The notes under the pieces: model-generated | Told to the model about the DNA's origin: nothing | Databases searched by the model: none | What the model saw: the letters and a program-made list of their open reading frames with translations, nothing else | Translations under genes and position numbers: made by a program | Source: Myrica gale | Taxonomy: Eukaryota > Streptophyta > Magnoliopsida > Fagales > Myricaceae | Assembly (NCBI GenBank): GCA_963930655.1 | Contig: OZ005604.1 | Location: 8,566,001 to 8,630,000 of the forward strand | Direction: 5' to 3' | Length of the DNA stretch: 64,000 bases | Shown here: positions 12,731 to 25,045 of the stretch, one piece after another | Layout of the letters: each line of letters opens with the position of its first letter | Position numbering within the stretch: the first letter of the stretch is position 1

Positions 12731-13600
12731 TTTTATCATCAAAGAAGATCTTTGAGAGTAAAACTTATTGTTATTTTTTCTACTAAAAAAAGAAACAACA
12801 AATAACATGAAACATTCTTCTGCTTTTTAATAAGATTAAATGAGATTCATCTTAATGGTATCCTGTAAAGTTGAGATTAAAATCATTTGAGTATAGTGGT
12901 TGTTTATGTAATTAGGTTGTCTTATAAGGTCATCAAACTTAAAAATCCAACCGTACTAGAAGAACTTATGCAATTTTGGTGCATGGTATATACATTGGTA
13001 TTCTAGTGCATTTCTTTTCCTGAGTCCAGATAAACATGTTTTATTTTTGATACTTTTCTTATGGATTTCTTATATTAACATTGTTACATTTTGTAATTTA
13101 GTACTGTTATCATAAAGGTGTTTAGAAAATATCAGATACCTAAATTTGGTAGAAGTTCTGACCTGCCTGTCCCTGTGGAGCACGGGACTTATATACACAA
13201 CGCATGGGTTTTATACGCACACGTGTTTCCACGTGTCGATTTTTAATTGGCGGAGGGTGAGGCGCCCACTTTGGTCGTGTTGCTTACCTGCAAGACGACA
13301 CATCAAATAACAAAGAAAACATTAGACGCCGGTAATTTTGACATCGTCTACGCTAGTGGAGGAAGTTTAACCATTTCATCCCAATCACAAAAACCTCCAC
13401 CATCTATTTGCTTCATGTGATTCACGAGTGTTTTGCAAGTGGGTTTGTGGTGTAAAAAAATATCGAGCAAGTAGATCTTTCCTGCCTATTACTCACCATG
13501 CCTTTCGATCTGATCTCCATAATATTTTCCCTTTTATTATGATCTCACCCTACTATTTTATTGGCATTAGCTCAAACATGTAGCTAGTGCAGGGATTTGG
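12731..13600. other. No gene; possible outer part of the Gypsy element
   Basis: AT-rich to about 13140, then a less AT-rich stretch (13150-13330). I see no open frame, repeat pair or target duplication. It could be LTR or 3' untranslated sequence of the Gypsy element to the right; this is inference only. Confidence 0.25.
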
Positions 13601-13619
13601 TTTATAACCCCTCACTGCT

Positions 13620-15836
13620 GAGAAGGGTTCCTATTAGGATGTTACCTCTTCGTTATCAGATGGATGAAGTCTTCGTGAGGGGCATGTGACGCTTCCTGAA
13701 ATTATGTTCTTGAGAGGTTTTGAGGATTTGTTGATTCACCCTTCAGATAATTCCCGATGGACTGCTTTCAGCCTGGTGATTACTATAGCAAGAGACTGTG
13801 GCAGCTTCAAGGGGCTTATGTTGCTTCTATTGTTTGAGTACTTTAGGGAAGGGATATTTGCCCTGCCTTGCATTCCCTCTATAATCATAGGGTAGTTGTT
13901 TCCATTCTTAACTTCAAAAGGATGAGATTGGAAGTTCTGGAGATTTTCTAAATGAATTATAACAGATGAGCCCCCTAACTTTTTTTAGTATGCTCACATT
14001 CTACAGGAATCTTGTGAGAGGCCAGAGGTATGTTTTTATCCCGACCCTAGGGGGATTGGCATGATACATGGGATGATCCCTAGGTAGCCCATCGGTTTAA
14101 CATTAAGATTGAATGGTTTAGTGTTGATGGCAGCCTGGGGTTCTTTACTGATGATGCAGATGGCTTCAGTGATATCGATGAAGCGGATCAAGATAACCCT
14201 CCCTAGAGCTGGGAACAATTTTGTCACTTTTGACAAAGATTATGAATAAGCCTTCTAACTCTTTGTTTCACTTTTGACAAGGATTATGGATCACACTTGC
14301 ATATCTTTCAAAACGTGCATAACTCGTTTTACCTTTTGTTTGAAAGATTAAAATGTTTTAAATGTTTCAAAACACCCCAATCAAACTCTCAATCCTTTCA
14401 TATACTAATGAGAAGTAAGTCTTTAAAATAGGGTGTTTAAAGTGGTCAAAAATATGGTTTTAAATTAACCGGACTATGTGCTTAAGTTGAAGAGCTCGAC
14501 CGGCTGGTGAAGCAGTCGATCGGTCTTCGACCGCTTGGTATAGCGGTCGACCGGTTAATTTTAATAAAGCCATAGAGCTTTTGACAATATGACTATTGGG
14601 TAACGCTAACTTGAAGCAGTCGACCGGTTCGTGTAGCGGTCAACCGGCTCATTTTAACAGACGACTCCCAACGGCTATAAACGGCTAGTTTTCATATGTG
14701 GCCTATAAATACACATTCATAACATTCAAAATTAAGACACAACGACCACATATCATTTATATCACTTGAAAAATATTATAAACCTTCATATTCTATATTT
14801 CTCATATCATTCACACAAAACACACTTTCATATCCTTATCTTTGTTTTTAATCAAGAGATAGAACTTTCCATTTTCATATCTACTCTATCAAGAGATTTT
14901 TTGTTCTTCAATTTATCTTATCAAGAGAGGTGTTTTTTTTAGTGAGATTGTTCACTAAAGAAGAAGCTTAGAAAGGGTATATCTCAAAGCTTGGTTAGGT
15001 TGTGAAGGGTGAGCCTGAAAAACCAATTGGGTGGGTTTGAGTGTTGAGCCCGAGAAAACACTTGTATGGCTCTCTAGCACCCAGATGCTAAAGCGTATGT
15101 TATTGGAAGATAGTGGAAAACCTCAAGGCTCGGTGAAGGAGCTTGATGGGTGGATGTAGGCGGGTTTTCCGAACCACCTAAAAATCAAATGTTTGCTTCT
15201 CTTACCCTTCTATTTACATTTAGCACTTATTTATACTTGTTGCATATATATACTTATGCTAAAGTAGTATTTACTTGCACACACAATTTTGAGGGTTAAA
15301 AGCAAAAACTTTAGAAAACCAATTCACCCTCCCCCCCTTTTGGGTTGCCTTAATCTTGAAATTTACATCTTCTTTTGAAGGGGTACAAAGCCCAAGGTTG
15401 GCAGATGATAGATTCACCAATCAGCCCTAATGGGGCTTTCCCAGGGGATTTATATGGACTCAACGCTACAAGTAGCCGAGAGGGTTTGCCTTCATGAAAT
15501 ATATGAGGCTCTTGAGGCTTTTAGAGCCAGGCTGGGACTTTCCTCCGCTCAGCTTATAAGATCCAGTGTGATTTCTGAGGTCCGTTGGCATGGGGGTTTT
15601 CAGTGGGGGTTCAAGCCTTTACATTTTGTCTCAAAGCCCTTCCTCATGTGTTGGTACTTGTAAAGGCTTCCTGTGCAGAGGCCTTCCAGACTGGCTAAGG
15701 TCTGGGGAACGACTAGCTCACCAGGCTTGGGAAGGTTTTGCTGCCACTTTCTATGATGATTACCTGTGCCTTTCTAGCCTCATCAGGGCTGAAGTTGGAT
15801 ATTTTTGGAAAGAGCCGGGACGTCGTGCTTAAAGGA
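13620..15836 (+). pseudogene. Split antisense ORF remnant beside Gypsy pol
   Basis: Plus-strand coding-like fragments lie at 13686-13895, around 14050-14215 (frame reading '..FSVDGSLGFFTDDADGFSDIDEADQD') and at 15430-15832. They are split by the Copia LTR at 14263-15345 and by frameshifts. The fragments are richer in Trp, Phe and acidic residues than neighbouring random frames. I do not recognise the product. Position is suggestive: they are antisense to, and 3' of, the minus-strand Gypsy pol. Retand/Tat-type elements are known to carry an extra antisense ORF in that place. This could equally be an unrelated gene relic. Confidence 0.35.
14263..15350 (+). repeat. Copia-type LTR, plus copy
   Basis: Matches the reverse complement of 5655-6850. 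It carries GGTCGACCGG-type palindromes at 14500-14660, a TATA-like 'cctataaatac' at 14702 and an end 'ccaattcacc' plus a C run at about 15325-15347. It interrupts the coding-like fragments of 13.6-15.8 kb, so it inserted after them. No gag-pol or second LTR is adjacent, consistent with a solo LTR. The left edge is marked by a short repeat, 'tcacttttgacaa.gattatg', at about 14223 and 14267. Confidence 0.55.
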
Positions 15837-15839
15837 AAA

Positions 15840-16490
15840 GATCATGTCTCCTCTTTCTAGCTTTTTATTTTATTTTGTAAGTTCTGTACATCTGTGACCT
15901 GTTGATATTTTTTGTATAGACTGGTCTAACTTGTACTAGAGCTTTTTAATGATCATATAATCTTTTGTTAGTTGTGTATTTCTTCTATTTTTTTCTTTGC
16001 TCGATATATTTTCCGTATTATCCATTTCAGTTATCTTTGTTCCCTTTATCCTGTTGACTTTGTACATTTATTTATAACTCTTTATACAAAGGGTTTTGTC
16101 GATAAAATTTCTGTAATCAATTCTAACAAAAGATATTATGGTGTAGTAATGTGACACCAAATGTTCTTTTTGGCAATTCTAAAAATTCATGACTGAGTTT
16201 GTCAGCCCGAGATAATATTTGAACTATTCCTCAAGGTTCCCAGATTCTAATGTAGGTTCATCGTTATTTAAGCATATCATATTTTCTCCTGGGCATAAAT
16301 GTCATTTCAACTTGTTTATCTAAGGTTTCTTGATTTCTTGTAAATTCGGAGTCTGAAAGCTCCTATTTTTTCCTAATATATAGTGCGGGAGTACACCTAA
16401 TCGTTTTATAAGTTCAGGGCTTCCCTTGTCCTGAGGATGAAATAGTACTTTTCTTAATTTTAGTCATGATTGATCCTGACATTTCACAAA
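15840..16490. other. Non-coding spacer of the Gypsy element
   Basis: T-rich sequence between the antisense ORF remnant and the minisatellite. No credible gene or regulatory signal is visible. Confidence 0.3.
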
Positions 16491-16865
16491 TTCGGGCCAC
16501 GAGGGGCCCTTGGTTTACTGGGCACGAGGGCCAAATTGTAATGTTTCTTAATCCAAGGCATGAGGGCAGCTGTCTTTCTTAAGCACGAGGGCCAAATAGT
16601 AATCTTTTATAATCTGGGGAACGAGGGTTCATGTCTTTCCTGGGCACGAGGGCCAAATAGTAAGCTTTCATAATCCAGGGCACGAGGCCTCCTTTCCTGG
16701 ACACGAGGGCCAAATAATAATATTTCATAATCCAGGGCACAATGACTCTTGCATTTTCATAAATTCAGGCCACGAGGGTCAAATAATAATCTTTCATAAT
16801 CCAGGGCATGAGGACTCCTGTTTTTTCATAAATCCATGGCTCGAGGGCTCCTGTCTTTCCTGGGC
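16490..16865. repeat. Imperfect tandem repeats downstream of Gypsy pol
   Basis: About six imperfect units contain 'ggcacgagggccaaatagtaat' variants followed by 'tttcataatccaggg', spaced roughly 60-75 bases. They lie between the integrase end and the antisense ORF remnant. Tandem repeats in the 3' untranslated part are a known habit of Tat/Ogre-type Gypsy elements. Confidence 0.7.
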
Positions 16866-16878
16866 TTTTCTTTTTAGC

Positions 16879-19800
16879 CTATATATTAAAATCAAATACA
16901 ACTTTTATTGATAATAATAACTCTTGAGATGATCTAACATTCCAAGGATGCGATAATGCATTGCCATCAAGGTCCTCCAAATGATAGGTGCCCCTCTTTC
17001 TTTCCTTGGCAACTTTGTATGGTCTTTCCCATTTTGCATGCAACTTCCCTTCCTGAGTGTTCATGTTGGGAGGAAGGGCTTTTCGAAGGACGAGGTCCCC
17101 TCGTTCAAACTGTCGTGGTTGTACTTTGGCATTATAGTATCGTCTAACTTGATTATGATAGGAAATATTCTTAGCCTTTGCAGCATCCCAAAGTTCTTCC
17201 ACCAAGTCCAGCTCTATTCTCATCAGTTCGTCACTCTCATACGGATTAAAATTATCAACATGATAACTCGGTATTACCACTTCTACAGGTATCACAACTT
17301 CAATCCCTAATGCCAAAGCAAATGGGGTTTCTCCTGTTTGAGTTCTTACAGTTTTTCGGTAGTCCCACAACACCCCTGGCAACTCCTCAACCCATAACCC
17401 TTTCTTATCCTCCAGACTTCTTTTTATATTTCTCACCAACATTCGGTTAGTCACTTCCACTTGCCCATTCGCCTGAGGATGAGAGGGGGGAGAAAAATGA
17501 TTTGAAATTCCCAGCCCTGAGCAAAAAGTCCTAAAGTGGTTGTTGTTTAATTGTCGGTCGTTGTCTGATATGATCACCCGAGGCAGGACAAATCTACAAA
17601 TGATATTTTTTCAAACAAAACCTCGAATAAGTTCTACTGTGATCTTAGCCAAAGGCTCGGCCTCGACCCACTTAGTGAAATAATTGATAGCTACCACCAA
17701 GAATTTTACTTACCCTTTTGCATGAGGAAATGACCTTACTATGTCTATTTCTCATTGGGCGAAGGGATAGGGCGAGCTCACAGAGGTCATCATCTCAGCC
17801 AATCTTCCTGGTATATCAGCATGTCTTTGCCAATCATCGTATGTTTGTACCACCTTTTTAGCATCACTGAGCATGGTGTGCTAGAAATATCCTACTCTCA
17901 AGGCTTTATGGGACAAAGCCCGATGCCCTAAGTGATTACCACACATACCTTTATGTATCTCTTGTAATACATAAGTTGCCTCCCCATCTTGAAGATATCT
18001 CAAGAGTGGGAGGGTGAAGCTCTTCTTATATAATATCCCCTAACTCAATACGTACTGGAGGACTACATGAGGATTCATCGGGCTTCTTCTCGGTCTTGTA
18101 GAAGGATACCATCGGTAAGAAATGCCAAGATAGGTGCTCCCCACCACTACAAGGTATTGACAGGGCATACCGGGTGTTGTCCTTCCCTTTGTAAAGAGGA
18201 AGGGCATACTATCACCCCCTAAGTATGCCATTTACCTCATCCAACTGGGGATTTGATGTTAACTGGGACAAAGAGTTAGCCTTTTCATTTTGCTCTCGTG
18301 GTACTAATGTAAGCTCAAATGTTTCAAAAGCTTTCTTCAATGCATCTACCTGGATTACATATTCCCGCATTCGCTCTTCCTTTGCAATATAATCTCCTTG
18401 AACTTGGTTGACAACCAGTTGAGAATCACTACAAGCGTGCACTTCATCCGCCCCCATCATTATTGTTATGGCCACAACCGGCCAGTAAAACTTCATATTC
18501 AGTTTCATTGTTAGTAGCAGGGAAATCAAAACGCAAGGCATACTCAATTTCCACTCCCTCTGGGGAAGTGAGAGATATTCTGGCCCTACTGACTACCCGA
18601 TTTGAAGAGCCATCAACGTGAGGGTCATCACCTCCAACAGGAATTGAGTCCTCAGCAAAGTCTAGCAAGAAATTTGCCACTGCTTGCCCTTTTATGGTTG
18701 TGCAAGGGAAATAGGATATATGTAATTACACAGTTGGTATGGGCTTGGAAATAAGGGCATAATTTTTGTGCAGTTACCATTAAACTCAATGCAATTCTTT
18801 CCATAAAATGATATCTCACCTCTGCCCCTCTCAAGGCTCAGCTAACGTAATACACTGGCTTCTGGACCTTATGTTCTTCCCGTATTGGGACCGAACTTAC
18901 AGAATACTCACTAGGCTGAGAATGAGGGGTTGAGATAAATATGTCTTGAGTGATTCTAAAGCCTGGGTACATTCTTCAACCAAGTGAAGGTTTTTCTCAA
19001 GATCCGGAATAAAGGTAAACAATGATCTGTAGATCGTGAGATAAAACGGTTCAAGGCTACAACCTACCCTGTTATTTTCTGCAACTCCTTTCGGTTGGTA
19101 GGTGGCCTAAGTCGTAGGACTGCTTCAATCTTTTCAGGGTTAGCCTCAATCCCCTTCTCTGGAACCATGAATCCCAAGAATTTCTTGAAGACGCACCAAA
19201 AGCACATTTAGTAGGGTTTAGCTTCATGTCATCATGATATAGGGTATCAAAGGTCTCAGCCATATCTTTTAGATGCCCTACCATCTATCTACTTTTTACG
19301 AGCATGCCATCTACATAAACTTATATATTTCTACCAATTTGATTTTTAAACATGGCATTCACCAACCTTTGATAGGTAGCACCAGCATTTTTTAAACCAA
19401 ATGGCATGACTAGATAACAATAAATCCCCTATCAGTTATAAAAAGAGGTATTTTCTGGTCTGCGGGGTGCATCTTTGTTTGGTTATAGCCCGAAAAGTCA
19501 TCCAGGAAAGAAAGAAACTCACACTCAGATGTTGAGTCAACTAGCATATCAATCATAGGCAATGGATAACTATCTTTCGGACAGGCTTTATTAAGATCAG
19601 TAAAATCTACACACATTTGCTATTTTCTATTAGACTTAGGGATAGTACTACAATAGCTAACCAGTCAGAATAGGCTACTTCTCTTATAAATCCTACCTCC
19701 AATAACTTGTCAACTTCTGCAGCTATCACTTTACTTCTTTCTGGTGTCCAGGCCCTTCGCCTCTGTCTGATCAGCCTCCTGGCTGGATCGACACTAAGTC

Positions 19801-20080
19801 GATGCATCGTGACCGAAAGGTCCACCCCTTTCATATCTGTATGAGTCCACGCAAAGTAAGAACTGGAGGAATGCTTGGTTAGACTCCTCGTCCAATGATG
19901 CGCCCACCTTCACCACTTTATTAACCTCTAACTCTAGACTCTCTAAGGGTTCTTTCTTTTGGACACAGGGTATGAGCCTTTTATTGACTATTAGAGCTTC
20001 TAAGGACTTCATTTGCGAAACCAAACGAGTCAGGTGAGCTGACCAGTTTGAAGGACTATTTCCCACAAACAACACCAACT
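16879..20080 (-). pseudogene. pol: Gypsy pol: RT, RNase H, integrase (broken)
   Basis: From right to left. 20080-19610 holds the pol linker and RT start ('RRLIRQRRRAWTPERSKVI', 'VGFIREVAYSDWL'). 19616-19410 holds the RT core ('MCVDFTDLNKACPKDSYPLP', 'FLDDFSGYNQ'). About 19320-19290 holds the catalytic loop, read as YVDGML where YVDDM is expected, so one catalytic aspartate is lost. 19284-19072 holds the RT thumb-like part ('LNPTKCAFG'). 18680-18212 holds RNase H ('NNETEYEVLLAG', 'DSQLVVNQVQGDY'). 17577-16879 is a 232-residue open piece of integrase (DDE core 'SDNDRQL', 'HPQANGQVEVTNR', then the chromo-like C-terminus). Many stops and frameshifts separate the pieces, so the element is inactive. 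Confidence 0.85.
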
Positions 20081-20369
20081 GATGAATCCATTTTCAACCA
20101 GCCAATCACAAAGATCCACTAGGCCAAGAGTCCGAGAGAGCTAGACTCAAAGTCCAACACTTGTGACAGGTTGAAAGGTCCAAACTCTCATTCCTTCCTC
20201 TTGCAAGTAAAATAAAACACTAGAACTCAGAGTCATCCCCGTAGGGGGGTTTCTCCGATGCCATTGTCAGTGATCATCATCTAACAATTTGTCTTTACTT
20301 CTGGTTTCTTATTATCATTGAAAGAGTTTTGAGAGAGAGTTGTGCATACCTTTTTCTCCCTATCTTCTT

Positions 20370-22065
20370 CAGGGGTGGAACCAAGCCATGGTGAACCATG
20401 GCGGCCGCCATGGTTGGCTCAGCCCAAAATAAATTTTTACATGTAAATTTTTTTTATAAATAGGTTGGCCTGGGCCCACCATGGTTGAGCCCAGGGTCGA
20501 GGCCAAAATAAATTTTTACATCTGTTTGCTATTTTTTCATGGCCTGTACGCCTGGCAGCCACCGCCGTCCGCCGCGCCACAAACCTCTTGGCTTCTTGTC
20601 CACTCCTAAGAGGTAATAAAATTATAAATTATGTCAGATTTGATAATTTTGATTTTGAAGGGCTGATCAATGTCCAATTCCGAATGATTTTTTTGGGTGA
20701 AATTGTGAATTTAAGTGCATTTTTTTGTGAATTAATTTATACTTATATTTTGAAATTGTTCAGTTTATGACTATCTTATCTTGTGAAATTAATTTGTATG
20801 AATGTATGATTGAGATTTGAGAATTTGTAATTATCTTGAATTATATTTTGATTCCAAATTAGGGCACGTTAGGCTGAATTAATTATATATAAAATAGAAT
20901 TATTGCATTTTAATTTTTCACCAGCATCTTTCTTTTTGTCAATGTCTAGGAATAGTTGCAGGTTCTCTCTTTAATTTTAGATGGCTCGGTATATTTGATT
21001 GATTTAGTTATATATTTTAGACAATTAATAATTTGGGAGAAATTATTTGATTGATTTGATTGATTTAACTATATATCTTACAAATACATTGTCACAAGCT
21101 TTACAGTGAAAGGATCAAGACATTGTTAATGCTATGAGTTTGGTTAGAGTTGTAAGGGAACGGTTGCAGGAGTTGAGGGAGATGGGATGAGATAAATTTT
21201 TGGAACAAGTCAAAATATTTTGTCTGAATAAGTCTATCAATGTGCCCAATATGGAAAATATTATACCAACTCGCGGTCGTTCAAGGCATGGAGGACAAAC
21301 AATTACTTATTTGCATTATTTTCGTGTGAAAGTGTTTTGTTAGGTTATTGATTTAATTGCTCAAGAGATGAATGATCGTTTCACAGAAGCAAGTACAGAG
21401 TTACTTCTTTGCATAGCATGTCTTGATCCAAGGGACTCATTCTCAACATTTGACCTTAATAAGTTATGTCGTCTTGTTGAGTTTTATCCATAAGATTTCT
21501 CAACAACTGAGAAGTTATTTCTTGGAGATCAGCTTGACACTTATATTAGAGATGTTATATTGCATGATGTTTTTTCTAGGCTTCAAGATATTGTAGGTCT
21601 TGTTGTGAAGATGGTTGAGATCAGAAAGAATATTTTGTATCCACTAGTTTATCATCTTATTGAGTTAGCATTGATCTTACCAGTTGCGACTGTAACTGTT
21701 GAGAGAGTGTTCTCTGCGATGAAGATTATCAAGACTGATTTGCGTAATAGGATAAAAGATGACTGGATGAATGATTGCATGATAGTGTACATCGAGCAAG
21801 AAATTTTTCAAACTATAGAGAACGAACTCGTTTTGCAACATTTTCAGAAGATGCAGGAAAGCAGGATCCAATTGTCCCCTCTCAGTCGTAGTACATAGTA
21901 CAGTATGTGTATTTCAATATTTTCAATATTTTTAGTATTTTTAGTCTTTAATTTTTTTATATTGTAATTCTAAGATAATTTTTAGCATTACGTATGAAAA
22001 ACAATTTCAATCATTTCGTTTTAAAAGTTCGCCATGGTTGGTTTCTACTCCTGGTTCCGTCACTG
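20370..22065 (+). mobile_element. hAT element (ZMYM1-like transposase) nested in Gypsy
   Basis: Ends are CAGGGGTGGAACCA and, on the other strand, CAGTGACGGAACCA. Flanks are a perfect 8-bp duplication, ATCTTCTT (20362-20369 and 22066-22073), the hAT hallmark. The Gypsy sequence resumes across the insertion. At 1.7 kb the element is internally deleted: only the C-terminal half of the transposase remains. Its left end is GC-rich, with CCATGG/GGCGGCCGCC repeats at 20385-20420. Confidence 0.85.
21098..21898 (+). pseudogene. hAT transposase C-terminal remnant
   Basis: A plus-strand frame starts near 'KDQDIVNAMSLVRVV' and passes several stops (for example at about 21188, 21340 and 21492), with recognisable 'RGRSRHGGQTITYLHYFRV' and 'ACLDPRDSFS' motifs. 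It ends in an open 112-codon piece (21560-21898) that carries the hAT dimerisation domain ('ILPVATVTVERVFSAMKIIK', 'LRNRIKDDWMNDCMIVYIE'). The family is the TTF/ZMYM1-like hAT transposase common in plants. It is not functional: the N-terminal zinc finger and most of the catalytic core are absent. Confidence 0.8.
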
Positions 22066-22073
22066 ATCTTCTT

Positions 22074-22550
22074 CTTCTTATACTCTCATTCCATTGTCTG
22101 GGCCAGGGCTCTATTTGGGCTTCGGCCTTATTGTTCCCCTGAGCAGTATCACCCTTTTTCGACGTTATCTATCCCATTAAGCATTTATTAAGGTGGGCAT
22201 TGTCAGAATTGGTCTCCCCAGGATGATCCGAACCGACTACCTTTTATCCTTCTTTTCTACCGTCTAACTTGTCTGACACTAACAGAGAATAATCATAATT
22301 TCTTACGTCAGCTTCTTTACCTAATAAAGCATGAATGTCAGCTTCCTTTATAGACTTCCATTCACTATGGAGCACATTGCATATCGACTGGGCTAATCGT
22401 TGTTCCACTATTTTTGAGCCTTAAGTTATAGGCTTTTATTATAGGAGAAAATTCTTCTCCATCACTATCTACTGCTAGTCTCATCAAATGAAACCTTCCT
22501 GGAAGGTATGATGATTAATATTCTTTTAGAATATTTTTTAAATAATTACT
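22074..22550 (-). pseudogene. Gypsy gag-side remnant
   Basis: Sequence continuous with the Gypsy element once the hAT insertion is removed. It has no intact frame. I assign it to the gag/upstream part by position only. Confidence 0.35.
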
Positions 22551-22755
22551 AGAATATCTATTTAAAATTGTAAGAATCAGGTTGTATAATTTTAAATTTT
22601 ATCATAATTTAGAATAGAAAAAATTTATATTTTATCCATTGACTTACCGATATTAGGTTTGAAGTTGATTTTTCCATTTAGTGGTGGATTTGAAAGAGAA
22701 GCAAAATGATTATATAAAGTAGAGAAAAAGACAAAATAAATAAATTTTGTTTTAT

Positions 22756-23229
22756 GGCGTAAAATCATAGTTAGTCCTATGTTTAGGCAAAAATCAAATA
22801 GTTACCTCTAACTTTCAATCCCACAATATGAGAATCATAACTTTCAAAACCTATCAATATTCGCCTCTCATGATGGAAAATCATGCAAAATGACTGAAAT
22901 GTTCTTCCAAGGCTAATTTTAAAAAATAAATAGAAATAATAAAAATTTAAGAAATAAATTAAAAAATAAATAGATTATTGATATAGAGTTTCAATAGTTT
23001 ATTTTTTTTAAAAAAAATCATTTTTGTAAAAAAATATCACTTTTATTTTTAATGAATTTTTTTAGTAATTTTATCTTGGATGGGTCATTTTTCATGTTTT
23101 CCGCCAAATTTAAATGTGAGCGAAGATTGATAGGTTTGAAAGTTATGAGTCTCAAATTGTGGGATTGAAAATTAGACGTAGTTATTTGATTTTTGTCCAA
23201 ATATAGGAGGTTAACTATTACTTTACCCC
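22756..23229. mobile_element. Inverted-repeat MITE at start of tandem array
   Basis: The left arm (22756 to about 22885, from 'ggcgtaaaatcatagttag') is the inverted complement of the right arm (about 23095-23229, to 'aactattactttacccc') over roughly 130 bp. The ends resemble the other GG(G)GTAA-type MITEs here. A clean target duplication is not visible. Part of its right half is repeated in each downstream unit, so the array grew from this insertion plus its right flank. Confidence 0.55.
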
Positions 23230-25045
23230 TTATTTTTATTTAATTTTTAACTTTATTTTTTTACCAAATAGCATTGCAGTCAGTCTTTCAATCTAACATA
23301 TATTTATAATTTTTTTTAAAACTTATGCACTAGGTCATCCATATTTTTAAATACTATTTTCTTTCATTATTTTTTAATTTTTTAATTCCAGCTGAGATTT
23401 AGACGCATTTTTTATTTATAACACGAGAAATTATTTTTAAAAAAAATAGACTCAACACAGAGCAAATGACCGAAATGCCCTTCCAAGGCTTAATTTTAAA
23501 AAATAAATAAATAAATTAAAAATTTAAGAAATAAATTAAAAGGAAATAGATTATTGAAATAGAGTTTCAATAGTTTTATTTTAAAAAATTATTTTTGTAA
23601 AAAAATATCAATTTTTAGTAATTTTATCTTGGAGGGGTCATTTTTCATGTTTTGAGCCTCATTTAAATGGTGGAGAAGATTGATAAGTTTTGTCTTTACC
23701 CCTTATTTATTTAATTTTTAACTTTGTTTTTTTACCAAATAGCATTGCAGTCAGTCTTTCAATCTAACATATATTTATAGATTTTTTTTAAAACTTATGC
23801 ACTAGGTCACCCATATTTTTAAATACTATTTTCTTTCATTATTTTTTAATTTTTTTAATTTCAGCTGAGATTCAGACGCATTTTTTATTTATAACACGAG
23901 AAATTATTTTTTTAAAAAAATAGACTTAACACAGAGCAAATGACCGAAATGCCTTTCCAAGGCTTAATTTTAAAAAATAAATAAATTAATTAAAAATTTA
24001 AGAAATAAATTAAAAGGAAATAGATTATTGAAATAGAGTTTCAATAGTTTTATTTTAAAAAATTATTTTTGTAAAAAAATATCAATTTTTAGTAATTTTA
24101 TCTTGGAGGGGTCATTTTTCATGTTTTGAGCCTCATTTAAATGGTGGAGAAGATTGATAAGTTTTGAAAGTTATGAGTCTCAAATAATGAGATTGAAAGT
24201 TATGGGTAGTTATTTGATTTTTGCCCAAATATAGGGGGTTAACTATTTCTTTACCCCTTATTTATTTAATTTTTAACTTTGTTTTTTTACCAAATAGCAT
24301 TGCAGTCAGTCTTTCAATCTAACATATATTTATAGATTTTTTTTAAAACTTATGCACTAGGTCATCCATATTTTTAAATACTATTTTGTTTCATTATTTT
24401 TTAATGTTTTTAATTTCAGCTGAGATTCAGACGCATGTTTTATTTATAACACGAGAAAATATTTTTTTAAAAAAATAGACTCAACACAGAGCAAATGACC
24501 GAAATGCCTTTCCAAGGCTTAATTTTAAAAAATAAATAAATAATATAAAAATTTAAGAAATAAATTAAAAGGAAATAGATTATTGAAATAGAGTTTCAAT
24601 AGTTTTATTTTAAAATTTTTTTTGTAAAAAAATATCAATTTTTAGTAATTTTATCTTGGCGGGGTCATTTTTCATGTTTTGAGCCTGATTTAAATGGTGG
24701 AGAAGATTAATAAGTTTTGAAAGTTATGAGTCTCAAATAATGAGATTGAAAGTTATGGGTAGTTATTTGATTTTTGCCCAATATAGGGGCTAACTATTTC
24801 TTTACCCTTTTTTTATTTAATTTTTAACTTTGTTTTTTTACCAAATAGCATTGCAGTCAGTCTTTCAATCTAAAATATATTTATAAAAAAAATTTCAAAC
24901 TTTTGCACTAAGTCATCCATATTTTTAAATACTATTTTCTTTCATCATTTTTTTATTTTTTAATTTCAGCTGAGATTCAGACGTATTTTTTATTTATAAC
25001 ACGAGAAATTATTAAAAAAAAAAAGACTCAACACATAGCAAATGA
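22880..25045 (+). repeat. Tandem array of ~0.47-0.56-kb AT-rich units
   Basis: The marker 'accaaatagcattgcagtca' recurs at 23263, 23733, 24289 and 24840 (spacings 470, 556, 551). A second marker, 'gaccgaaatgcc.ttccaagg', recurs near 23468, 23942 and 24497. Units are nearly identical apart from an ~85-bp block missing from the second (compare 23675-23700 with 24160-24250). The last unit breaks off at about 25045, roughly 500 bases before the JAZ start codon. No coding capacity. Confidence 0.85.

Larger units (their letters stand above)
16490..22550 (-). mobile_element. Decayed Ty3/Gypsy (Tat-like) element, interrupted by hAT
   Basis: Pol domains occur in Gypsy order on the minus strand (reverse transcriptase, RNase H, integrase from right to left). 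Tandem repeats follow the integrase. The element continues to the right into gag-like sequence (about 22074-22550), split by the hAT insertion at 20370-22065. I could not identify LTRs on either side, so both limits are approximate. The motifs ('MCVDFTDLNKACPKDSYPLP', 'HPQANGQVEVTNR') fit the Tat lineage. Confidence 0.75.

Noticed and set aside
16490..16865. CRISPR-like repeat array
   Set aside because: The repeats are imperfect, the spacers are also related to each other, and the setting is a plant Gypsy element; it is a minisatellite.
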